A stretch of 64,000 nucleotides of DNA. It comes from Sanguinoderma infundibulare (Eukaryota; Basidiomycota; Agaricomycetes; Polyporales; Polyporaceae). Within the stretch, counting starts at the first letter, position 1. Each line of letters begins with the position of its first letter. Shown in pieces: positions 34,725 to 43,206 of the stretch. Under the pieces are notes generated by a model. That model searched no databases. It was not told the DNA's origin and was given only the letters and a program-made list of their open reading frames with translations. The position numbers and the translations under genes are program-made. The stretch covers positions 1,612,001-1,676,000 of the forward strand of contig JAVLRN010000004.1 in assembly GCA_032821775.1 (NCBI GenBank), given 5' to 3'.

Positions 34725-36458
34725 TTATCTCCCCCTCTGCGCCACCTCCGCCGCCATCGCAAGCATCTGCACTCCATCCTGCGCCAGCAGCGCCGGGTCG
34801 ATCACCGGAGCGTACGGAACCTGCGGTCTGTCCGACGGATAGCCAGCACCAACAGCGGCTTGTGAGTAGTTCTGGCCTGGGGGGCTGGGGTCGACGTTTC
34901 CGTAGAGGGCATTCAGCGGCTGTCGAGCGTACGGCGGTCCACGGCCAGCAGCAGCAGCAGCAGCAGCCGTCGTCAGCTCGGCAGACAACACCTGAGACAA
35001 GGACGGGAGAGTGACCTGCGCGTGGGGACCTCCCAATCCGCCGCTGTGTGCGTCGGCGACGTGGATGCTGGGCAGCTGGACTCCGTCGAGCCTTGGCAGG
35101 GCGTGCGGCGCGGCGTACATCCCGTTCTGGAGGAAGAAGCAATCCGGTCCGGGCGCGACGGGGCCGGGGGGGAAGCGCCAGGCAGACGTGGCGTTGACTT
35201 GCGAGAAGCCGTTGTTCGCGAGTGCGTCAGGTCCAGGAGCAAGAGGTGCAGGTGCAGGTTGAGCCGGAGGAGGCCAGGCAAATTGAGCCAGTTCTGAGAC
35301 GCCAAAAGCAGCTTGCGGGCCCAGGTTGTTCAGAGAGAGAGGAGCGTACTGAGCCGCAAGAGCGAGAGCCGTCGCAGAAGATACCCCGCCCAGGGCAGAA
35401 GGATCGCAAGACATCGCCGTAGGCAAGGCTTCGGGAACAGGAACAGGAACAGCACTAGGACCAACACCCGCGCTGCGGTCGCTGTCACGCTCTGCAGGCC
35501 CCAGCCTCGCCTTCTTGAAGAGACACGTCGGGCAGTTCTTGACGAACAGCGCGATGAGGTCCTTGGGCACCCACGTGTAGTTCTTCCGGATCTCGGTCGC
35601 CGTCTTGTCCCGCCCACCGTGCAAGACGCGCGCGTGGCACGCACTCAGAATATCGTGGATCTGCTCGCGGATCGCGACGCGCTTCCCGTCGTGCAGGACC
35701 ACTGGCAGCACGGTCTTCGTGTCGATGTACCGCGCCATAGCGTCCTTCGGCTGTCCCACCCCTGGAACTCCCCACAAGCCTGTCTCGCCTTGAGGCTGGT
35801 ACTCCGCGACGTTCGAGGTCATCCCTTCCCGTCCGGCCTCACCACCGCGGCCGACATCGTCGTCGGTGTCCAAGTCGAAGTCGTGGTCACTGTCGCGGTC
35901 CACGACGTACGGCGTGAAGCCACCGAACCCATCCGGCCGCGCGAGCGTGAACATCTTGCGGACCCACCACCGGAACTGCGGCGAGCCGATCGTGTTGTCG
36001 CGCGGCCGGTGGAGACACATCCAGATGTTGTCGAACAGGGCCTGCGAGATGAGCGCCTTGGCGCGCTTGCGCGGGTCCAGCGACGCGAGGTACTGCTCCT
36101 CGAGCGCCGCGGTCTCGTTGCGCGTCGGCAGGCCCAGGTCACGGAATGTCCGCTCGGACTTGCCCGACGACGAGGACGAGGACGATGATGAAGACGACGA
36201 CGTCTTCGTCATGCGAGGTGGGAGCGTGAGGGTCAGCAGCGTTCGTTGGTCCGGCGATCGGTCGTCGTTTCCTGAACTTTCCGACGACGTAGAGGGACCC
36301 TTCTTGAGGCGGGCGGCTTCGCGGACGGGACGAGAGGTAGGATATGGCTGCTTGCCTTTCGCGGCGTGGCTCTTGCCCTTGTTCGGCTCAGTCGCGTCCT
36401 CCCAGTTTGACGAACTAGCCCTAGTGCGAGGCCTCGATCCGGATGGGCGTGCTGGCAT
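34725..36458 (-). CDS. Protein with integrase-type H2C2 zinc-binding module, 577 aa, single exon
   Basis: One uninterrupted frame, start at 36458. The N-terminal 110 residues are basic and serine-rich, including a run of twelve serines. Residues of about 130-190 form a conserved-looking domain (SQALFDNIWMCLHR, RWWVRKMF). About residues 265-320 (IHDILSACHARVLHGGRDKT, then NCPTCLFKK) have the His-His-Cys-Cys spacing of the zinc-binding domain at the N-terminus of retroelement integrases (pfam17921 type). The C-terminal half is Pro/Ala/Gln-rich low complexity with an alanine run. No reverse transcriptase, RNase H or integrase core is nearby, and there are no LTRs. It is better read as a host protein that has taken over the module, perhaps a nuclear regulator with an activation-type tail, than as a transposon. 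Confidence 0.65.
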   Translation of the reverse strand: MPARPSGSRPRTRASSSNWEDATEPNKGKSHAAKGKQPYPTSRPVREAARLKKGPSTSSESSGNDDRSPDQRTLLTLTLPPRMTKTSSSSSSSSSSSSGKSERTFRDLGLPTRNETAALEEQYLASLDPRKRAKALISQALFDNIWMCLHRPRDNTIGSPQFRWWVRKMFTLARPDGFGGFTPYVVDRDSDHDFDLDTDDDVGRGGEAGREGMTSNVAEYQPQGETGLWGVPGVGQPKDAMARYIDTKTVLPVVLHDGKRVAIREQIHDILSACHARVLHGGRDKTATEIRKNYTWVPKDLIALFVKNCPTCLFKKARLGPAERDSDRSAGVGPSAVPVPVPEALPTAMSCDPSALGGVSSATALALAAQYAPLSLNNLGPQAAFGVSELAQFAWPPPAQPAPAPLAPGPDALANNGFSQVNATSAWRFPPGPVAPGPDCFFLQNGMYAAPHALPRLDGVQLPSIHVADAHSGGLGGPHAQVTLPSLSQVLSAELTTAAAAAAAGRGPPYARQPLNALYGNVDPSPPGQNYSQAAVGAGYPSDRPQVPYAPVIDPALLAQDGVQMLAMAAEVAQRGR

Positions 36459-36944
36459 TGTAAAGACGCCCGCGAAAGAAGTGTGTGGATAGGCTGTGCG
36501 AGTGACTGAAAGAGAACGGATCTGTTCGAAACGATACGGCGGTGGATGTCGGTGAAGGAACGCGCTGGGAGTCCAGATCCAGACTGGGCGAGAGAATCAG
36601 CAGGAGAGCTTCTCGACGAGAAGAGTACGCACACACCTGTCCCTCTCCACCAAAGTCTGTAGGATGTGCGAGTGATCTGTACGATACGGTGTAGGTAGTA
36701 TGTGGATGCTGAAAACCGTTCGATGAGGCGGAAAACAAGAGGCGAGCACGAAAACCAACCACTGAGTGTGACGCACGGAAGGGAACGACATCACACGATC
36801 GGAGGCTGACAACAGATGAAACGCGAACGGAAAGCAAGTCAATAGTAGTACTAGTAGCAACAACACAATAAGTTACACGAAACCGACGACGTATAGTCCG
36901 TATATGCAAGGCATGTTGAGTAGAGGACGGTAGTGAGATGATGA
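36459..36944. other. Intergenic, nothing recognised
   Basis: Upstream region of the minus-strand H2C2 gene and 3' flank of the PH-CNH gene. No motif-bearing frame. Confidence 0.5.
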
Positions 36945-39299
36945 TCAGGGAGCATAAACAGGAAGGGTGTCCGCGACGCTGAGCAGCGAGGGCGAGTAAC
37001 GCGTCCCGGGTACGACCAGACGATCGGTCGGCGAGAGTACGACGGCATGCTGCCGCGTCGGCACGCTCCGTGACTGTGGTTGGTTCGTCGAGAACGCGCT
37101 CGACATCTCCGAGTCGTCCAACACAGCGTGGATGCGTGGGGTCCTTGGATCGTCAAATTCGTCAAACCCCTCGGGACGGATGATGCCTCGGCCATCCCAG
37201 GTGCAGCGGATGTCTTGCCCGGTGATGATCTGCGCGAGGCGGCCAGATTCAACGTGTCGGATCTCGATGAAGGAGGGGCCGAAGAGGAGCACGTATGGTG
37301 GGTGCCAGGCCGCATGCGACGCGATGCCTTCCCATTCGATGGTCGGTGGCGAGCGAGAAGGCGCTCCTCGTTTGTCGACGTACAGGCCATGTTCTGAGGA
37401 CCGTTTAGCCAATGTGATCAGGGCATTATCCAGGACGGTGGCCTACCATCGTAACATAAGAGGAACTCGTCCTCTCGTATTCGGAACATCGCTAGAGGCT
37501 TGTTCGTAATTGGCCGCTTCCCTAGTCTGCGTAGATCCTCGTCTTGAGGGATAGTGACGCTGCTGAAACTGACGGAGACCTGAGTACGAAGGGATGCCAT
37601 AGAAATTGGTGCAACATACTCGCTGATATCCATGATCTCAAACCCTTTGGGCATTAAGACGCAGACCTTCGTCTTCAGAAAAAGGAGGTCGTAAGAATCG
37701 GCTGGCATGAAAAATTCCTACGTGGTCTGTGCTAAGACGCTAGACGCAAATGCCCGCAACCAATAGAGCCTCACCCTATACACCCTGAAGCCAGGTGCTA
37801 GTTGACCTGCTTGATATGTTCTATCATGAACTTCCAAGACACAGAAAATGCTGTCCAGCTATCAGATTATCGCCAAGTCGTCAATAAGTGTAACATGACC
37901 TGTCGGGGACCAACTTACGCCTTTACGCTGCTTATACACTACAAGCGTGCGACCAGATTGTCTGCCAACGCTGAAGTAGTCGACGTGCTTGTTCGACCGA
38001 CTGAGCCTGTTTAGACCAAGCACAGGTTGATGGCTAGATTGCAGAGGGGCAGGGGTTGGGACAATGCTCTCAATATCGATAACGTGTAGCACCTGAGTAA
38101 CAGAGATTCAGTGAGGGTATTGGATGGATACGTGGGGAGATGGTGCGGGTCGGCGAGCATACCTTGTCTGCCAGGACGAGAAGAAAGCCTTGCTCCTGTA
38201 GAATCGCGAGTTGAGTGACGAGCTTCACCAAGACAACACGTTGCATAGCTAAATGAATGCCGTATTAGACGATAAACAGCGGGAGATGAAAGGAGGGCGC
38301 ACTTTCCGGTTTGTAAAGCATCCCTATCCATACCCCGTCCTCGCTGCCAATGGCGACCAAGTCATGACCATCTTTGCCTAAATCGATTCCCAACATGGAG
38401 ACATGCACACAATCGAGACACACAAAAAGACTCACTGAACGGCACAGTACATGCTATCCTGCCCGACACGACTCCAGGGTGGTGCACAGGACCGTCCTGC
38501 TCGGAGCTTGTGTCATCCGTGATGGTCTCCACTTGAAAGACACTCTTCTCCGCTTGTGCGACCCGTCTGGCCGCGATCGCTTCCTTTATCCGTCTTCTCC
38601 ACTCATTGCGTTCGTCTTGAGTTGTAGCGTAGAGCGTATACCTTCCTCCGTGCTTTCCGTGGCAATGGAACGACAAGGGGTGGTAATTGTTGTCGTTATT
38701 GCTGTCCGTAGGGGAGTCAGAGAAGATGGATAATAGATCTGGCGAATCGCGTCCGGTCCGCATGATACGGGAGAAGGTGTTGCTGCGTTGCACGGGTCGA
38801 TTGCTCAGGCTGGACAGTGCGAGGAACTCGACGCGTACTGGCTTCAGGGAGGCATCAAGAGGACGTGACTTTGAGAGGATGGGAGCGGTGCTCACAGGCT
38901 TCCAGAGGACGTACTTGAGGTCCTCCCCCTTGCCCTTCGGTTTGGCCATGACCACTGGTGCATATATTCTGTCGGAAAGCGGGTATGAGGACGGACTAGA
39001 GTAGACGACGCACAATAGTTGTCAAACAAGACGACCCATAGCTCCTTCCACCCATTCACGCTCCTTTTCAGCGGGTCGTTCTGTCGGAACAGGGTACCAG
39101 CATGGATAACTTCCCGCGTCGGATCGGAAAACTCTAGGTCCTGCCGCGCGAGATGGTCGTGGACGTCCAGGATTATTTTGGAGCACGGTAAGAGGAAAGG
39201 CACATGCAGCGCGTCAGTCCCCATCTGTGTGCGCCGGCAACGAAGAGGTACACTCACAACGACTTGATTCGCTTCGAACGTTATCCTCTCGCTGTACCA
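36945..39299 (-). CDS. RhoGEF-like protein, PH and CNH domains only (5' end not found)
   Basis: Relative of fungal Rom2-type Rho1 exchange factors, which activate Rho1 in cell-wall integrity signalling. Readable exons (descending): 39299-39258, 39140-39014, 38954-38436, 38377-38303, 38248-38163, 38092-37919, 37858-37775, 37717-37447, 37393-36945; all phases close, giving about 608 residues. The first exons hold the DH-PH junction (WYSERITFEANQVV, DPTREVIHAGTLFRQ, GWKELWVVLFDNY). A PH region with a long insert ends in RYTLYATTQDERNEW. The rest is a CNH domain (LVAIGSEDGVWIGML, RVVLVKLVTQLAIL, FRVYREFFMPADSYDLLFL, GFEIMD, EFLLCYDEHGLYVD). Upstream, where the DH catalytic helices should lie, I cannot find them before the HET stub and transposon. 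The gene is either 5'-truncated or has a scrambled N-terminus. Confidence 0.7.
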
Positions 39300-39913
39300 C
39301 TGCACCCTGGCCCGTCGATCGTCTGGTCCTGCTGGGTTCACAAATTGACCCTCACATCCACATACGCACATACGAGTCGATCAACCCCACCTCCGTGGCC
39401 GCTACCAGGACGCGGTTCCGCCATCATGCTTTGGTGCCGTGGACGCCTCGGAGGTTGCTGTGCACGTCGTTGGTATCGTACAAAGTCCGGTGGGTAAATT
39501 CCTTTCGACACGAGAAGGAAGTCAAGAAGACATTGGGGAGGGCAGTAAGGATGCGCACAGGAATATGCGTGTCCAGTCTAAGTGCAGGGGATCAGTGCCA
39601 CGCACCAACGAGACCGCTGCCGACACCGCCCTCGCCACCTGAGAAGGTCATCCTGCGCAGTGCGCACATTGTCATCTCCATCACAATCACAGCCCCCCAT
39701 CCCAGGCTCATACGCCTCCGTCCTGTGGATGGACGCCAGATATTGGTCCCCATCTCTATCGCCAAGCTAAAGCCAGATCTCGCCTCGCTTTTGTTCCTTG
39801 CCTTTCCTCTTTGTCTCGCCTGGCGGAATTTAAAGCAAATTGGACTCTCCTTCGTAGTCCAAGTTTTTTTTTTCATCTTCATGTCGCTGACATATACTGA
39901 CTTGTGCAAGATC

Positions 39914-40069
39914 ATGCGGCTCCTCGACACCACTACCACCGAGCTCCTTACTTCCACTCCCCAAGCGATCCGAAACTCAGACGTAATGGTAGCTACGCCA
40001 TCTTATCTCACGTCTGGGACGAAAAGGAGCAGACCTTCCAGGAGACGCAAGATCTCACGCGATCACCTC
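39914..40069 (+). pseudogene. N-terminal stub of a HET-domain gene
   Basis: The ATG at 39914 starts MRLLDTTTTELL, the standard opening of basidiomycete heterokaryon-incompatibility (HET) domain proteins. Sixty bases on, in a different frame, comes YAILSHVWDEKEQTF, the first HET block. The one-base frame change between them and the transposon boundary at 40070 both argue that it is not functional. HET proteins trigger cell death after fusion of unlike hyphae. The later HET blocks are found at 49.6-50.2 kb. Confidence 0.7.
40062..40069 (+). repeat. Target-site duplication, left copy
   Basis: The eight bases ATCACCTC directly precede the transposon and are repeated exactly at 46975-46982. An 8-bp duplication is the hallmark of hAT insertion. 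Confidence 0.93.
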
Positions 40070-40087
40070 TAAGGCTGAACACGGGTC
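40070..40087 (+). repeat. Left terminal inverted repeat of the hAT element
   Basis: Eighteen bases identical to the reverse complement of the right end; the nineteenth base differs. It is followed to about 40255 by many GC-rich words (gggtaacccg, acccgcgggt) that read alike on both strands. These are likely transposase-binding subterminal repeats. Confidence 0.92.
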
Positions 40088-40316
40088 CGGGTTATTTGGC
40101 GGGTAACCCGACCCGGACCCGTAAAAAAACCTGCGGGTGCGGGTCTTCCGGGTGCGGGTTACCCGCATAACGGGTATGCTCCGGATCCGGGTAGAGCTCT
40201 CTTGAATTTGATAGAAACCCGCGGGTACCCGCAGGGACCCGCAGCTCTGGGCTCGAAAAACTCGCTCATTTTCACATTGTCATGGTATTATGCATAGCTT
40301 AGGACAGATTTTTGTA

Positions 40317-41299
40317 CTACTCCTCGTAATCAGAAGTGTTGGATTGTAAACTAGGCATACTGTTGTCTGATTCATACCCATCTGTACGCTCATTGTGGCT
40401 ACCAGTTGGGAGAACAAGAACACCCGAGCGCTCTGTAGAGATTGAGGTCGACGGCAACAAAGGAGCATACCAGCGGGTGGTGACCGGGTCTGAGATACGT
40501 GAAAAAATGGTGTGCGGGGGGCCATACGCGTAGGCCATGCGTGCTGGGACCAACCTGGAACACATTTCAATCAGTGCCCAGGTTGGAGACACTGTACAAA
40601 CACAGGAAAGCGTTAGTCGTCATTGTGACAAACAGCATAATATCTGGACATAATATACCTTGCGGCGTGGAAGAATCAGATGGATGGCCGGCATTCCCGA
40701 TTGGCGTTGGCACAACATGTGTGATGGGGGGAATGTCTGGGTCCTCAAACACGTCCTGTGAATCGAATAAGTGAGATGCTAAAGGCAGAGGGAAACAGAA
40801 GTTACGTACCGCGGGGAGGTTTCCGAGGAACCACTCAACCGCAGTCTCGAGGACGTGCGAGGCCGCCTCCGGCTGCCGGAGGGCGAGTGTCTCGGCGACG
40901 AGCTCGCCCGTAAACTCGTAGTATTGGCTTGTCGGGATGTCGTCGCGACCAGCGTAGAGCGCGCGGTAGCCGAGCACGAAGTTGAGGAGCAGTTTGCGCT
41001 CCTCTTCCGTGATGCCGGTTGCGCTGACGGCGGGCCCCCGGATCTTCCGGATCCAGTCGTCGAACATCTCGGGATCACCGCGGGCAGGATCGAACTCCGG
41101 GCCTGTGGCGACCGTGAACTGCATGAAAGGATGTATCAGTATATATTCAAATGCAGAGATGAGAAGAAGTATGTACCACGACCGTGGTGGGGATGCTGTC
41201 CACGATGACGTTAATCTCGTTGATAGGACCGAAGAGGCGATTCTCCCAGGGATCGGGGAAGAAAAAGATCGTGACAGGCGAGTTGATGTTGGTCGACAT
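40317..41299 (-). CDS. Second gene inside the hAT element, 267 aa, 4 exons, unknown
   Basis: Exons (descending): 41299-41177, 41118-40810, 40755-40659, 40591-40317. All three introns have standard borders (gtacat...tgcag, gtacgt...acag, gtatat...acag) and the phases close. The product starts MSTNINSPVTIFFFPDPWEN, contains GPEFDPARGDPEMFDDWIRK, a helical segment around EEERKLLLNFVLGYRALYAG and FTGELVAETLALRQPE, and ends in a Ser/Glu-rich acidic tail (TSDYEE). I do not recognise the family. It runs opposite to the transposase and occupies the left third of the element. It may be an accessory transposon gene or a captured host gene; the intact exon structure argues that it is still under selection or recently acquired. 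Confidence 0.6.
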
Positions 41300-42177
41300 G
41301 AGGTGGACGTTGATGACGCAATAATGACACTGACGCAGGCAGGTCAAAAGCGGGAGTGGTATGCGAGGGCGGAGTGAGGATGCAGGGGAATGTGTGGGCG
41401 TATTTATGTGCCAGACGCTGAAGGCATGAGGTGTGCGGAGCATGTTTGGGGAGATTACGAAGGCCGAGAGAGAACAGGTAAAGGCTGCGTGCGCGTAGGG
41501 CGAGAGAGTGGTGTACGGGTTTCGGGGGAATGAGATGCGGGATGGCGGGATGCCGCGCTCGAGGCGGCGGCGCAATGTGGCACGTCCGGAGGGTTCAGAG
41601 ACGTACCACATGTTGCCTCCTCCACGCCTCGTTCCGGGCTAAAGATCTTGGCGGTTTGGTGATGTGGTGATGATGATTGGGCCTCGTGAGTTGATGACCG
41701 AGTACCGCGGTCGACGTTCAGGCCATGAGGAGGCTTGGGCGGGCACAATGGCGGGGATATCAGTCAGCCGCCCGCGAAGATAATGATCTTTGCGGGTGTG
41801 GTGGCGAAAGCTGTGCTGGGGCTGATGGCGTGTAGGCCGGGTGCGGCAGAGAACTGAGACTCAGAGTGGGTTCTGGGGACGCGGACGCAGAGTCCGGACA
41901 TGCTGGAATACTGGGAATCGTAAGTGAGATGATAATACCAAAGCGTGGCTGACGTGTCTCTCCCAGCGCGAGGTGAACTGAAAAGGGAGGGCTTCGCCGT
42001 GGGTGCAATCTGTCCGAATTGGCGCGCACAGATGCACAGGCGTCCCCCTCGCCACGTCTCTCTCTCTCTGCCCCCCGCCATGCCACAAGACGAGGACGAG
42101 GACCTGCAGCGCATGTACGCCCTCCTCTCTCGTATCCCTGAGGATCTTGAGCTGATTATAACTGATATCTGATAAAT
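41300..42177. other. Non-coding interior of the hAT element
   Basis: Between the two halves of the element. Overlapping frames on the minus strand (41455-42646) have no motif. A long open frame on the minus strand through 41861-42646 is a shadow of the MFS fragment. Confidence 0.45.
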
Positions 42178-42632
42178 TTCGTCTCAGGTCAGTCAGCGCT
42201 GCCTTGCACGAGGCACAATGTACGAAATTTATGGGTGCTCGCGCAATCCTCTGGATCTCGACCCAGTTCCCCATCTTAGCGCCCCTGCCCCACTCCAACA
42301 GCGCGTATGCGCTCGCCTTCTGGATCTTCGTCCGCAACTTCACCCAGAGCTGGGGCATTGTCGTCGGGGGCGCGATCCTCCAGAACGTCCTGACGCACCG
42401 ACTCCCCGCGTTGTATCTCGTCACGCTCCCGCACGGCCAGGGGTTCGCGTACTCGATCATCCCACACATACACCTGCTACCGGAGGGGCTGAGGGAGCAG
42501 GTGCGGTTCGCCTTCGCGGACGGCACGCGGCTGATCTGGTATGTGATGCTGGGCATGTCTGGGGCGGGCCTTCGTTTCAGGTCAGTCAGCGCTGCTATCC
42601 ACGAGGCCCGATGTTCCAAATTTATAGGTATG
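42178..42632 (+). pseudogene. Captured MFS transporter fragment flanked by direct repeats
   Basis: The plus-strand frame at about 42236-42570 reads PILAPLPHSNSAYALAFWIF, then VRNFTQSWGIVVGGAILQNV and, further on, GLREQVRFAFADGTRLIWYV. This is the last membrane helices of basidiomycete major-facilitator (multidrug-type) transporters. Nothing before or after continues the protein. It is bracketed by two roughly 55-bp direct repeats, at 42178-42232 and 42571-42632, both beginning with a tcaggtcagtcagcgctgc word and ending near aaatttat. No full MFS gene exists in the window, so the source lies elsewhere in the genome. Confidence 0.65.
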
Positions 42633-42739
42633 AGTATCTGACTCATTCTGTTTCAGGTCCCTCAGCAGTGGCTTATGCATGGTTTCGGAAGCGTAGGGCC
42701 GTACGTCACGTGTAGACTCCCTGGTATACTGTCGACGAC

Positions 42740-43190
42740 GAAGCCGGGAGTACAAAGGCGAAGGACACCCTGCAGAGCTCTGGAGCAACGCCGCCACACA
42801 GAAGCCCAAGTATACGAACGGCGAGGTCGAGCGTCGCGTCGTCTCGCAGCTGCTCACCCTCAAGTGCATCTCCGGTGAGTGTTTCGGCGATTCTCGCATC
42901 ACCCGACCGCTGCTGACTCTCGTTTAGGTCAAACGTCGGTCGTCTCGCAGTTGCTCACCCTTGGCCGCATCCGGGGTGAGTGTTTCATCGATTCTCTTGT
43001 CGCCCGACAGCTGCTGACTCTGGTTTAGTTTTCCTAGGCCTTCAACGTCCCGAGTACAAAGGCCAGACGAACGACGAGGTCGAACGTCGCGTCGTCTCGC
43101 AGCTGCTCACCCTCAAGTGCATCTCCGGTGAGTCTTCCGCCAGGATGCGCGTCGTCTACAATCTGCTGACTCTCGTTCACTTTTCCAGTC
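42740..43190 (+). repeat. Three partial copies of a CDC48-derived exon end
   Basis: At about 42815-42872, 42935-42975 and 43070-43127 the sequence encodes versions of TNGEVERRVVSQLLTL, a highly conserved stretch of the first AAA domain of CDC48/p97. Each copy is followed by the same type of splice donor (ccg|gtgagt) and a C/T-rich run with the shared word ctgctgactct. Copy 2 is shortest and most diverged; copies 1 and 3 are nearly alike in this stretch. They lie directly before the transposase start. They look like a captured host exon-intron border that was then tandemly duplicated inside the element. Confidence 0.6.
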
Positions 43191-43206
43191 CTTATCCTTC
43201 CCTAGC

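Noticed and set aside
41861..42646. 261-codon minus-strand frame inside the transposon
   Set aside because: Shadow of the MFS transporter fragment, which gives clear membrane-helix motifs on the plus strand.
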